Source: Stenotrophomonas aracearum (lineage in GTDB: Bacteria; Pseudomonadota; Gammaproteobacteria; Xanthomonadales; Xanthomonadaceae). From it: a stretch of DNA of 64,000 nt. This document shows, piece after piece, positions 54,301-61,183 of this stretch (position 1 is the first letter of the stretch; each line of letters begins with the position of its first letter). The notes under the pieces were generated by a model. It saw only the letters and a list, made by a program, of their open reading frames with translations, was not told the DNA's origin and did no database searches. A program made the translations under genes and the position numbers. The DNA is taken from contig NZ_CP115543.1 in assembly GCF_031834615.1 (NCBI RefSeq), positions 2,181,001 to 2,245,000 on the forward strand, in the 5' to 3' direction.

Positions 54301-56594
54301 CCGGCATGCACCGTCTGCGGCGCGCCGGTGTCGGTCTGGCTGGCCGCGCCCGACGCGGTGGAAGGCAGCGGCACCAGGCCGGTGCCGCCTACCGTCACGG
54401 TATCGTTGCCCAGCCCGTTCAACCAGGTCTTCTGCAGGATCAGGGTGGTGGTGTTGCGGGTGTTGGTGTAGGTGCATACCAGCGGGTTGCCGGCATCCGC
54501 CGGCAGCACCGACAGCGTATTGCTGGCCTTGCCGTCCGCACCACTCAGGCTGCCACCGGTACAGGCCAGGCCCACCGCGTAGTTGGCCAGCGCGCCACCG
54601 CTCATGGTCTCGGCTGGCAGGATCGCCTGCTCGCCGACGTACACCGCCACCGTCGTGCTGTTGCCCGGGATCGATGCGGTGGCGCTGAAGGCACTGGTGT
54701 TGTTCTGCAGGCCGCTGCTGGCGGCCAGCTGCGCCACGTCGCCGTTACGGCTGTCCGGCGCCCACTGCTTCACCAACTGCAGCGTGGTCTGTGGGCGGGT
54801 GTTGGTATAGGTGCAGACGATGGCGGTATCGCCCTGCCCCACGGTCAGCACGTTGCCGCTCAGCCCCGAGCTGCCCGTACAGGCCAGCGCGCTGGTGTAG
54901 TTGGCGGCATTGCCCGGAACGGCGAAGGTTTCGCTGAGGGTGATTGCTTCGCCGGCAAAGACCTGTGCCGCCGCGCCGGTGTCGGTTTCGTTGGCGCTGT
55001 CGGCGGTAGAGGCCAGCGTGATCGGGCTGGTGGTGCTCCCGGCGGCCTCGACGGTGACGGCCTCGCCCACGGCCGCGTCCACCCAGCTCTTGCGCAGGGT
55101 CAGGCTGACCGCGCGGCGCGTGTTGGTCTGGGTGCAGACAATGGCGGTGTCGGCCGGGTCGATGGTGAGCCCGGTGCCATTGAGGGGCTGCGTGTTGCCG
55201 GTACAGGCCAGGGTGGCATCGTAATTGCCCGGGTTGCTCAGCGTTTCGACGATGTTGCCGGTTTCGCCCGCATACACGATCACCTCAGTGCCGGTGGTGA
55301 CGTTGTTGCCGGACGAGGTGGACAGGCCACTGGTGGCCGCGTTCTCGAAGCCGGTGCTGGAAACGGTGGCGGTGTCACCGGGCAGGCCGTCGACCCAGGC
55401 CTTGGCCAGGGTCAGCGTGGCACTGCGCCGGGTGTTGGTGTAGGTGCAGACGATGGCGGTGTCGGCCGGGTCGATGGTCAGCGTGCCGCCGCTCAATGGC
55501 TGGGTGTTGCCGGTGCAGGCCAGGGTGCTGATGTAGTTGGCCGAGTCGCTGAGCGTTTCCGACAGCGTGCCCACTTCGCCTGCATACACCGTCGCGGGCG
55601 CGCCGGTGGTGGTGTTGTTCCCGGTGGAGGTGCTGGCGCCGGAGCTTGCATTGTTGGTGAAGCCGGCGCTGGAGACCGTGGCGGTCTCGCCCGGCCGGGC
55701 ATCGACCCACTGTTTGACCAGGGTCAGGGTCGCCTGCCGACGGGTATTGGTGAACGCGCATGCGATCCCGGTGCCGTCCGGCATGGTCAGTTCCACCGAG
55801 GGGCCGCTGCCGGTTACCGGGACCGCCGCGCTGGTGTCATTGCGCGTGCAGGCCGCCGTGATCAGGTAGTTCGCCGCCGCGCCGGTACTGAAGGTTTCGG
55901 TCAGCGTCACCGCCGCACCGGCCGCGCCGCCCGCCGTGGCCGGCGTGGTGGTGCCGCCATTGGTGGAACTGCCGCCGCCGAGCACGATCACGCCCGCATC
56001 GCCGCTGATCGCCAGGCTCACCGCATCGCCGGCGGGGCTGTTGACCCAGGACTTACCCAGGGTGATGGCCGGCGAGACCGCGTGGGTGACGACGCAGCTG
56101 CCGCCACTGGTGCAGCCCTGCCCGCCGGTGACCGAATTGCTCACCGTGCCGGTGGCGTTGGGCGCTACCAGGGCCTGGTAGGACCACGCCGTCGCCGTGC
56201 CGACCGGTGTGTTGGCCGGGAGGGTGCAGGTGATGACCTGGCCGTTGCCGCTGCAGGCCGCAGGCAACGAGCCCGGCACCAGGGTCAAACCGGCGCTCAG
56301 CGTATCGGTGAACACGGTCGCTGCGGTGGTGGTCGCACCGGTCACCACCACGTTCAGGTCGAAGCCAATGGTGTCGCCGGCAGCTACCGGCGTGCCGCTG
56401 GCCGGGCTACCGGTCTTGCTGATCGTGACCGCATACACCGCCACCTGCACGCTGGCCTGGTTGTTGCCGGTATTGCCGTCCACCGTGCCAGCCGGCGGTT
56501 GGATCTGCGCAGTGTTCTGCACCGTGACCTGTGCAGCTGCCTGCCCGCCGACGGCGAGCAGTCCAACCAGAGCGAGGGCGAAGACGCGGTTCAC
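45297..56594 (-). CDS. Giant surface/periplasmic repeat protein with tandem C-terminal OmpA-like domains, 3765 residues
   Basis: Starts at GTG 56594, overlapping the upstream stop. Signal peptide ends GGQAAA-Q (22). About residues 30-170: DUF11-like. About 175-950: seven prealbumin/CnaB-like modules with LxLxKxW...GDTATVSS and CTYTNTRR. About 950-3000: roughly 16 modules of the DUF7507/DUF11 type, each closing with CTGxYTVTQADxDxG and carrying cysteine pairs. Then two DUF11 modules, an SdrD-like GSVFDDRDGDGWQD, a carboxypeptidase-regulatory-like region (GLMVETDQYGRYHLAGIEGGG), and two OmpA-like peptidoglycan-binding domains (FFAPDSSAIPERYAPVIATM and LFDTDQSTLHPDTLALLD ... GHADVRG). The long rod may be fixed to peptidoglycan at its C-terminus. 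Stop overlaps the barrel gene start. Confidence 0.92.
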   Translation of the reverse strand: MNRVFALALVGLLAVGGQAAAQVTVQNTAQIQPPAGTVDGNTGNNQASVQVAVYAVTISKTGSPASGTPVAAGDTIGFDLNVVVTGATTTAATVFTDTLSAGLTLVPGSLPAACSGNGQVITCTLPANTPVGTATAWSYQALVAPNATGTVSNSVTGGQGCTSGGSCVVTHAVSPAITLGKSWVNSPAGDAVSLAISGDAGVIVLGGGSSTNGGTTTPATAGGAAGAAVTLTETFSTGAAANYLITAACTRNDTSAAVPVTGSGPSVELTMPDGTGIACAFTNTRRQATLTLVKQWVDARPGETATVSSAGFTNNASSGASTSTGNNTTTGAPATVYAGEVGTLSETLSDSANYISTLACTGNTQPLSGGTLTIDPADTAIVCTYTNTRRSATLTLAKAWVDGLPGDTATVSSTGFENAATSGLSTSSGNNVTTGTEVIVYAGETGNIVETLSNPGNYDATLACTGNTQPLNGTGLTIDPADTAIVCTQTNTRRAVSLTLRKSWVDAAVGEAVTVEAAGSTTSPITLASTADSANETDTGAAAQVFAGEAITLSETFAVPGNAANYTSALACTGSSGLSGNVLTVGQGDTAIVCTYTNTRPQTTLQLVKQWAPDSRNGDVAQLAASSGLQNNTSAFSATASIPGNSTTVAVYVGEQAILPAETMSGGALANYAVGLACTGGSLSGADGKASNTLSVLPADAGNPLVCTYTNTRNTTTLILQKTWLNGLGNDTVTVGGTGLVPLPSTASGAASQTDTGAPQTVHAGDVIELTESFGSVTSNLYTSTLSCTNTAGLVVTSPTTGTLTVGPTDNQPITCTYVNDRRSAELVVRKVWQGGPPATVSIPASTGFANNTPAFNSTSPGPDQVGPVTVYALENGALGPESFTSGNAGDYTSSLTCDGTDTDPSNGLLIPIADVDTTITCTYANTFVPRSSITVDKSTTVTSVTTAGQVVPYQITVTNDGNVPLTNVTVVDPLIAGNISCTPAIPVASLAPGAGISCTGSHTVTQADIDRQGSSDGIDNGLITNSVSVAGNDPDGAAVVDNDTAETTLPTPSYIAAFTKNGSLADTNGSGAASAGEVITYNFSVTNGGNTTIQSVTISDPMLPGLNCPVIGPLAPGETVTFGSSPPSQVACTGNTYTVTQADIDDRGGGDGDIDNTATGTAVAPGGGSATGDATANVPVDPAAPRLVIDKTASPGQVSTAGEVITYTFVVNNPGNVTINDINVTDPKPGLSAITCVPPAPFTLAPGASATCSATYTVTQDDIDNLNAITNTATATGTDNGINVVDDDGATVIINRGTVSAQLIKIADRSSVNAVGDLITYTFRVNNPSTVTLDNLQITNDSLLGSALQCTPIPTLAPGATVDFSCTGNVYTVLQSDIDNQGNPAFDSGRIRNEVTGTAQYQIGTDPVVTVTDTAIAEVALPQRTPAVFLDKGSDVGSVSGPGQAISYTFSITNTGNVTLTDLAITDPLLPALACPPIPSLAPGATIVVQGCPGISYVVTQADIDSGSNDASPGNGQINNVAVVTANTPVQNQVVRDDGEQEVNLPVRGPQMTIVKSADVTSVSAPGVINYRFTVANTGNVTLTGVSVSDPALGLSCPSVDLIPNASVVFGGASPDVVCTGTTRTVTQADIDAGGSLDNVAVASGTSEVGGLINRTGALGIPVVRAPGLGLTKTANVASVATPGDVIVYTITATNSGNTTLENVVISDPMLPALSCAPASPVATLAPAATVTCTGSYTSTQADFDSNGGGDQAIDNTATASWTGGTTAASAAVTLPLPNQSLTLLKTAGTPTIAAGRDATVTDAGDTIPYTFVVTNTGNQTLSAVAVTDSNIDAAATCDRTEITASGPTSVATCTGVHTITQSEMDNGTVTNTATAAGTPPSSSRVSSAPSQAVVPLAAQPVIVLDKTAGAPSVSAGASATITDAGDTISYAFVVTNNGNVTLNNITVADPLPGTAPITCPAGPVAPGASITCSSTVYTITQPDMDAGQVVNTATAQGFPPTGAAVTGDDSTTTPLAPGPALTLVKTATPQTYATVGQSIAYAYVVTNTGNVTVSVLALTDDLIASVACPATTLAPQASTTCTGTYPITQADLDAGSVTNTATATATPAQGTLAPVTTQETITAVQTRSLALVKSTSTPSYNAVGATLTYSYLITNNGNITLTDPVTVSDDRISAVNCPALPAGGLAPTASVTCTATYTTTQADLDAGSVVNVATATSGATVSPSSTVTVNAVQTPALTLDKSTTTTTYDSVGDVLAYSYLVTNTGNITLTAPVTVSDDRIVAPATVNCPALPPGGLVPGGAVTCTASYSVTQADLDAGSVTNVATASSGGTTSAQDSVTVNGTQNPALSMAKVVSNAPNPVVLGSVLEYTVTGTNSGNTTLTNVVISDDKITPASTTCASVAPGGTCVLVGTYTVVQADVDAGQVLNIGSGISDTTPRTPSPPTITPVQQLRGLSLDKSSTATTYDSVGDVLPYSYLVTNTGTVTVTAPITVSDDRIVAPATVNCPALPPGGLAPNASITCTASYTVTQADLNSGSVTNTATATDGTSTSAPDTVTIDATQLPAITLDKTASVADSNADGITGDAGDQITYAFAVQNTGNVRLAPVRVSDPLLPTLVCEVLVLEPGATTTCQATGNAYAITFADETATAVVNTATATGKPPGTLPDATATDTVTTPTQLTPAATTVTKTSQPASGTQVAPNEVIEYSVAVTVANAALHEVVTVTDLLGPGLTFVAVTQAGDFTCNAANPLVCSLPVGTAPGVHTLVYTARVDADATGTVRNAVVPTKPAGVDPAPVCSSCSTEHPIVPSQATVTKSADPVSGSFVDRGQGIVFTVTTVIAGSATTQPLLLQDALGAGLNFDTVVSAGAYTCTGALQCTLPAGTLPGSYPLVYRATVDAGASGVVTNTVAASNPPGGDPDPICTSCSTDHTVVQPALETAKTLASNSDPDGNGQVSTGDLLTYTVRATNTGNVPLSNVTIDDALITPNRQVCASVAPGASCELTGTYTVTQADTDAGTVDNTARITAEPAPGGSPLPPAVCPAGSTDARCTPVLNLPIDRRPALATTKTATLSVDAGTPGKGNIDDVITYAVTATNVGNVTLNNLTINDTLQGSSPVLLDCTPTLLAPGQMATCASYTHTITEAEAGVDGGQLTNTVLAQGQPNGAGLSTATATAAAVIAVENKPATLRLTKVAGTREVKRGDLVRYSLTVQNVGDIDLVDGYLLDTPPAGFTYVEGSLQGDDDDHFVTATGQSPLRINDLDIAAGNTARLSYLMRVGAGVRPGTQVNHAQAFAPTNEMASNVATAEVVLGNDPLIDDSLVMGSVFDDRDGDGWQDSAALDKVHVQGGFAPGAYIAGSTTVDRGPGPQLQADASAPLLHGLALGSISARQSPADPAANHQVIVRQRLRAPDFTDDFVLTSAQGVSVRLDAQGRARVERSGDAAKGLTAAEPTVERRVTEAQGGYVVDYVIANQGIDETGIPGVRIGSVEGLMVETDQYGRYHLAGIEGGGRARGRNFVLKVDAATLPEGATFTTANPLLRRITPGLPVRFDFGITLPVSVLESREAVELALGEVFFAPDSSAIPERYAPVIATMANQVRQHGAGEVLVAANGASAALAFERAEAVRNALLASLGDAASQVTVTTRSDVDDPDSLLVGVDQGGALLGTALFDTDQSTLHPDTLALLDRVARTLEQRGGGRIVIVGHADVRGPADYNMKLGLRRAAAVTAALRERLSPALRDRVTVETSGDPASPLDAPPGTKEGR

Positions 56595-57013
56595 TCGTGC
56601 CTGGCGTCCGGCTCATGATCCGGCGTCTCATGGTGCTGGCGCTCGCGGATCTCCTGGATGTCGCGTTCAAGGAAATAGTTGAGGAAGGTGCGAACCACGG
56701 CGATGGCGGCCAGCTGACCGATCGAATCCCACGTGGTGTAGATCGCCGATTCGATGATGTCTCCAGCCAGCTGCAGGGTCAGGCCGGCCACCAGCCAGCG
56801 CCCGTATTCCAGCCAGATCGCGCGTCGCAGCGTGTTGTTGCCGCCACGCGCCATCATCAGGATCATTTTGACGAATGCGATGATGGTGGCGAGCGTGATG
56901 AGGATCAGCGCAAGCAGCGCGATCACGGTAACCACTGGCTCGGTAAGCGCGACCAGCCACGCTTCCAGCGGCGGGGTGTCAAGGTGGGACGCAGCGGTGC
57001 CTGCAACGCTCAC
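56591..57013 (-). CDS. DUF1622 membrane protein
   Basis: 140 residues. DUF1622 family: three membrane segments, with VVTVIALLALILITLATIIAF (about 25-45), LVAGLTLQLAGDIIESAIYTT (about 75-95) and IAVVRTFLNYFLERDIQEI (about 105-123), and a charged tail. Start is GTG 57013 with AAGGAG 8 bases upstream; the longer frame from 57106 overlaps the upstream gene and has no family match. Its stop TGA overlaps the GTG start of the giant gene, so the two are coupled. Function of the family is unknown. Confidence 0.85.
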   Translation of the reverse strand: MSVAGTAASHLDTPPLEAWLVALTEPVVTVIALLALILITLATIIAFVKMILMMARGGNNTLRRAIWLEYGRWLVAGLTLQLAGDIIESAIYTTWDSIGQLAAIAVVRTFLNYFLERDIQEIRERQHHETPDHEPDARHE

Positions 57014-57029
57014 GACGATGCTCCTTGTA

Positions 57030-57839
57030 TTACTTCGGATAGAGCAGCGTGACCACGAAGCGGACACCCCAATCCGGTCCGCCATCGGGAGCGTCGAGAT
57101 ACGCACGCACGCCGGCCTGGTAGCTGATCATCTGGCTCCCCAGCCGGGTAACCTTCGAATAGCTGATATTGAGCGGCACCGTCCATTGGCTCGCTTTCCA
57201 GTCGTAGGTGGATTCGATGTTGAACGCGAGGGTGCGCCCGCCGCTGTACGCCCGCGACAGGAACGGCTGCAGGAAGGTGGAGCTGATGTCCTGGCGGCGC
57301 GAGCCGGTGCCGGCCACATCGGCGATGTGGTTCATCAGCGCGCCATAGGTCCAGCCCGCGTCCTGCTTCAGCAACACAACAGTCGGGCCGGCGCCCCAGG
57401 TGTCCGCGCCGAGGTCGTCGGTGCCGGTGGGGACCAGGATCGCCGGACCGATGCCCCAGACCACCCCCGACGGACCGGTCTCTTTGGGCGAGAAGAAGAA
57501 ACTCTGGGTGATGTCGCCGATCCCGGCCTGGTCGGTACCCGGGATCACGTCCTTCTGATAGGCCACCGGCAGGATGGTCCGCGATATCACATTCCAGTCG
57601 GTGGACAGCGAGAACGGTGCCACCGGCTGGATGTTCAGGGTGGTGCGGCGGCCACCGTTGGCGTAGCCGTCGTCATGGTTGAACTGGAGGGGCACGCTGA
57701 TCAGTGCGGCTACCGGGTTGGAGAGCTTTTTCGCCAGTTCGTCGGCATCGGCCGCGCGAGCTTGGCCTGCCTGGGCGGCGGCAATGACCAGCGCAGGGAG
57801 CGCGCAGCGAAGGACGCCTGCACACACGCGCGTGTTCAT
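57030..57839 (-). CDS. Predicted outer-membrane barrel/porin-like protein
   Basis: 269 residues with signal peptide MNTRVCAGVLRCALPALVIAAAQAGQARA-A. The rest shows beta-strand alternation with many aromatic and small residues (LISVPLQFNHDDGYANGG, RRTTLNIQPVAPFSL, GDITQSFFFSPKE, GVRFVVTLLYPK) and resembles the neutral-porin-like or transporter (MetA-pathway) outer-membrane families that lack an assigned substrate. ATG 57839 overlaps the stop of the preceding gene as ATGA. It lies 16 bases before the DUF1622 start and belongs to the operon. Confidence 0.8.
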   Translation of the reverse strand: MNTRVCAGVLRCALPALVIAAAQAGQARAADADELAKKLSNPVAALISVPLQFNHDDGYANGGRRTTLNIQPVAPFSLSTDWNVISRTILPVAYQKDVIPGTDQAGIGDITQSFFFSPKETGPSGVVWGIGPAILVPTGTDDLGADTWGAGPTVVLLKQDAGWTYGALMNHIADVAGTGSRRQDISSTFLQPFLSRAYSGGRTLAFNIESTYDWKASQWTVPLNISYSKVTRLGSQMISYQAGVRAYLDAPDGGPDWGVRFVVTLLYPK

Positions 57840-58660
57840 GACCCACTCTCCCCTGGCCCGGCCGGAACCACCGGCAGATTGACCGAGCGCTGCAGGTCCA
57901 GCATCGGGTCCTGCGGCACGTTCACCGCGCCGGTACTGGGCAGGTCCAGGTCCAGCACAAGCCCTACCGCCAGCGAAAAAAGCAGCAGCAGCAAGGTCGT
58001 GGTGCTGCGCTTCTGCGCGCGCTCAAAGCCCAGCAGCCCGGCCGACAGCAGGGAAAACACGAACAGCATGCGGAGGATGCGGTGCGGAATGTGGTCCTGG
58101 CGCGCTGCGAAACGCTCGGCGGACAGGTCGATGGACTCGTTGGTCGTGGAGATCAGCAGGGAAGCGCGCGGCGTATCCCGGAACGGCTGCACCGCAGCCA
58201 CCACGGCTGCCCACAACTCGTTCTGGATCGACACGGTGCGCGCAAACTGGTCCACCTCGGTGCGGGCGCTCTTTGCGTTGGCGAAGTCCACCCGCGCGTC
58301 GATGTACCGACGCAGGATGTCGCGAACGCGGTTGGCATCCTGCGGATCCAGCAGGTCCGCTCGCAGCCAGGTCGTACCCAGTGCATTGGCCTCCTTGAGC
58401 ACCAGGGTGCGACGTTCGTCGTAGCGGCCCAGCGCGAGGGAGAAGGTGAAGCCAATCAGCAGCGCAAGCAGGCCGAGCACGGTGGTCGTCGAGAACGCGA
58501 CCCCATCGCCGTCGCCGGAGCTCCCATCGACGTTCCCGGCGGTGCGCCGCCGACGCGTGCGCAACCAGGCACCCAGCTCGCGCGCAAGCAACAGCGACAC
58601 GAAAAGAAGGAGCGTGATCAGCCAAAGCGGAAGGTAGGGAAAACTGCCCTGTAGTGCCAT
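57836..58660 (-). CDS. DUF4239/bestrophin-like membrane protein
   Basis: 274 residues. N-terminal membrane segment PLWLITLLLFVSLLLARELG, a second near 59-77 (TTTVLGLLALLIGFTFSLALG), the family motif YDERRTLVLKEANALGTTWLRADLL, a helical periplasmic or cytoplasmic middle, and two C-terminal segments (ILRMLFVFSLLSAGLLGF, TTLLLLLFSLAVGLVLDLD). The pattern is that of DUF4239 (bestrophin-like). Its stop overlaps the next start by 4 bases, and its start follows the MarC-type stop by 10 bases. Possibly an ion channel-like protein; unproven. Confidence 0.82.
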   Translation of the reverse strand: MALQGSFPYLPLWLITLLLFVSLLLARELGAWLRTRRRRTAGNVDGSSGDGDGVAFSTTTVLGLLALLIGFTFSLALGRYDERRTLVLKEANALGTTWLRADLLDPQDANRVRDILRRYIDARVDFANAKSARTEVDQFARTVSIQNELWAAVVAAVQPFRDTPRASLLISTTNESIDLSAERFAARQDHIPHRILRMLFVFSLLSAGLLGFERAQKRSTTTLLLLLFSLAVGLVLDLDLPSTGAVNVPQDPMLDLQRSVNLPVVPAGPGESGS

Positions 58661-58670
58661 GTGCGCCGAC

Positions 58671-59324
58671 CTAGGTATGGATGATGGTGCGGATGGCGCC
58701 GGTAATGAGCTGCAGCGCCAGCGCCACCTGCAACATTCCCAGCACTGCGGAAAGGATCTGCAGCGGCAGCTGCCCCACCGTTTTCATGATCGAGCGGATG
58801 AAGAGCATCGTGACCAGGTCCAGGACCAGCACCAGGATCGCCAGCCCCATGATCCAGAGATAGCGATCGGCAGACCCACTCAGTGCGACCAGTACGATGA
58901 GCGCCGCAATGCCGTAGGCAGGAATCGTGACCGGGAACGCGAGTCTGCCCGCGGGGGGTGGCGGTGCTGCGGTGCCGCCGGGCGGAGCCGGCGTGGCGTA
59001 CTGGGCCAACACCATCTGCAGCGCTACCAGCAGGAACACCAGCCCGCCGGCCAGCTGCAGGACGGCGGGGGCAATGTGCCACTTGTTCAGCATGATCCCC
59101 CCCACGCCGCCGGCCACCAGCGTGGTGACCAGGGCAACGCCGAACACTTTCCAGGCCGTGGCGGTCCATTGCCTGGGTTCCATCCCGTGGGCGGCCGTGG
59201 CGTAGGCGCCCAGGGCCTTGATCGGACCGATCATGATGAAGAACAGCAGGAAGATGTCCGCCAAGGCAAGGACGTACGTGGGCGGGGGCGCGGCAACCGC
59301 GGCAGCAGCCATGACAAGGGACAT
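58671..59324 (-). CDS. MarC-family (UPF0056) membrane protein
   Basis: 217 residues from ATG 59324 (AGGGG upstream). MarC/NAAT-transporter family: six membrane segments with DIFLLFFIMIGPIKALGAYATAA, WHIAPAVLQLAGGLVFLLVALQMVL, and ILSAVLGMLQVALALQLITGAIR. MarC was once linked to multiple antibiotic resistance, but that role was not confirmed. A Pro/Ala loop of about 20 residues interrupts the middle. As the first gene of the seven-gene minus-strand group, it lies under a promoter in the divergent region 59325-59538. Confidence 0.88.
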   Translation of the reverse strand: MSLVMAAAAVAAPPPTYVLALADIFLLFFIMIGPIKALGAYATAAHGMEPRQWTATAWKVFGVALVTTLVAGGVGGIMLNKWHIAPAVLQLAGGLVFLLVALQMVLAQYATPAPPGGTAAPPPPAGRLAFPVTIPAYGIAALIVLVALSGSADRYLWIMGLAILVLVLDLVTMLFIRSIMKTVGQLPLQILSAVLGMLQVALALQLITGAIRTIIHT

Positions 59325-59538
59325 CGGGCACGACCCCTGGTGAAATGAAGGTTCGTCCCCAGCATCGCGGATACGCACATCCGCGCGCGTCAGTACTTCT
59401 ACTTGTTCAAGACCAGTGAAGAATGCACTGCCCGTTCAGCAGTCAACGTCCCTCACCTGGTCGGTTACAGGATAGACAGACCCCGCCTGCCAGCCGGACA
59501 TTCCACACGCCATCTACGGCACGACGCAAGGAGATTCC

Positions 59539-59868
59539 GTGGCCGCCCGCTATGTCCTCACCCACGCCGGCTCGCAGTTCCATTTCGTACTGAAGGCAGG
59601 CAACAACGAAGTCATCCTGCAGAGCGAACGGTACACCACCCGGCAGAATGCACTTTCCGGCATCGCCGCGGTGCGTGCGAATGCCCCCTATGACGACCGC
59701 TACCAGCGCAAGGCGGCCGCGAACGGGCAGCCGATGTTCAACCTGGTCGCCGCCAATGGCGAACCCATCGGCACCAGCGAGACCTACACCTCCCCAGGCG
59801 CCCGCGAGATCGGCATCCAGTCGGTGATGACCAACGGTCCCGGGGCGCCGATCGACGACCAGAGCTGA
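59539..59868 (+). CDS. YegP-family (DUF1508) protein
   Basis: 109 residues. Two tandem DUF1508 units: YVLTHAGSQFHFVLKAGNNEVILQSERYTTRQNALSGIAAVRANA (1-50) and a second copy, FNLVAANGEPIGTSETYTSPGAREIGIQSVMTNGPGA (about 65-102), like E. coli YegP. Starts at GTG 59539 with AAGGAG 5 bases before. Divergent from the MarC operon. Function is unknown. Small, soluble, no signal. Confidence 0.88.
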   Translation: MAARYVLTHAGSQFHFVLKAGNNEVILQSERYTTRQNALSGIAAVRANAPYDDRYQRKAAANGQPMFNLVAANGEPIGTSETYTSPGAREIGIQSVMTNGPGAPIDDQS

Positions 59869-59918
59869 TCTCGCCGACGGGCCCGGGCAGGCACTGGCAC
59901 CGCAATGGACGCCCGGCT

Positions 59919-61091
59919 ATGTTAAGCGCCTTCCCTGCCCGGGCCCCGGCACCGATGCATTCGACTGCGTCCCACCTTGATGCCTGCGAGAACTGCGCCA
60001 CCTCCCTGCAAGGGGATTTCTGCCACCACTGCGGTCAATCGGCGCACAGCCCGGTGCGCAGTTTCGGGCACGCGATCGAAGAGGTTTTCGAATCGTTCTG
60101 GCACCTGGATGGACGGATTTTCCGTACCCTCCAGCAGCTGTTGCGGCCCGGGCGTCTTGCAATGGACTACCTGGCCGGCCACCGCACCCGCTACATCCCG
60201 CCGATCCGGCTGTTCGTGATCGTGGCGGTGCTGACCTTCTTCGTGGCACGGCTGGTGGTCCACGTCGACGCCGGCACCTTCATCGACCAGACGCCTGCCC
60301 CACCGGAGGTGGCCACTGCGTTCAAGGACGCACGCACCAGCGAAGAGGTGGAAAAGGCGCGCCTGGCGCACATCAAACCGCTCGAAACCGCACGCAGGAC
60401 CCTGCCCGAGCCGATGCGCTTCACCATGGACCGGGCCATTGCCAAGATCGACAAGCAGGCCGCCCAGCGCAACAAGGAACTGGCCGGGTTGCCCGGCTCT
60501 ACGGCTGCCACGACGCCTACCGCGACGCCCGCCGCGTCACCGGGCACTGCCCCGGCTGCGCCCAAGGCGTACACCCCCGTTGATATCGACTTTCTTCCGG
60601 GGTTCGCCAACCGCTGGCTCACCGGCCAGGCCGAGATCATCCGCCTCAACCTGCCGCGCATCAATGAGCGGCCGCAGCTGCTGGTGAATGCCTTCTTCGC
60701 ATCGGTACCGTCGGCATTGTTCGTGCTGGTGCCACTGTTCGCACTGTTGCTGAAGATCTTCTACTTCCGGAGCGGCCGTCTGTACCTGGAGCATCTGGTG
60801 GTGGCGCTGTACAGCCACGCCTTCCTGTGCGTGGCCCTGCTGGGCATCCTGCTGTTGACCCTGCTCGCCGGCCAGGTGCCCGACGTTCCAGTCGTTGGCA
60901 GCCTGATCGGCATTGCGGTGACCTTGCTCCTGGTCTGGATGCCGCTCTATCTGCTGATCATGCAGCGCCGCGTGTATGGCCAGTCCTGGCTGGTGACATC
61001 GATCAAGTTCATGGCGCTGGGGTGGTTGTATTTCACCCTGGTGACGGCAGCGACGGCGATCCTCGCCATCGCAAGCCTGGCTCGCGTGTAG
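59919..61091 (+). CDS. DUF3667 membrane protein with N-terminal zinc-ribbon
   Basis: 390 residues. N-terminal CENCATSLQGDFCHHCGQ (CxxC...CxxCG) zinc-ribbon-like motif, then HAIEEVFESFWHLDGRIFRTLQQLLRPGRLAMDYLAGHRTRYIPPIRLFVIVAVLTFF, the DUF3667 hallmark (residues about 48-110). A charged Ala/Pro-rich segment follows (about 115-215), then four or five C-terminal membrane segments. ATG 59919 is the longest start; ATG 59955 is possible. Neither has a strong ribosome site. Function unknown. Confidence 0.88.
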   Translation: MLSAFPARAPAPMHSTASHLDACENCATSLQGDFCHHCGQSAHSPVRSFGHAIEEVFESFWHLDGRIFRTLQQLLRPGRLAMDYLAGHRTRYIPPIRLFVIVAVLTFFVARLVVHVDAGTFIDQTPAPPEVATAFKDARTSEEVEKARLAHIKPLETARRTLPEPMRFTMDRAIAKIDKQAAQRNKELAGLPGSTAATTPTATPAASPGTAPAAPKAYTPVDIDFLPGFANRWLTGQAEIIRLNLPRINERPQLLVNAFFASVPSALFVLVPLFALLLKIFYFRSGRLYLEHLVVALYSHAFLCVALLGILLLTLLAGQVPDVPVVGSLIGIAVTLLLVWMPLYLLIMQRRVYGQSWLVTSIKFMALGWLYFTLVTAATAILAIASLARV

Positions 61092-61183
61092 GTCGGTGCA
61101 AGGCCAAGTGATGCACATTTTCATCGCGTAGCGGCCGTTAGACTCGTTTCTTTCATCCAGCCACCCCCACAGGTAGCCACCCC

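Noticed and set aside
53586..56618. A 1010-codon open frame on the plus strand, opposite to the giant repeat gene
   Set aside because: High-GC codon bias and a repetitive gene leave the opposite strand open. The translation is low in complexity, has no domain and lacks a ribosome site.
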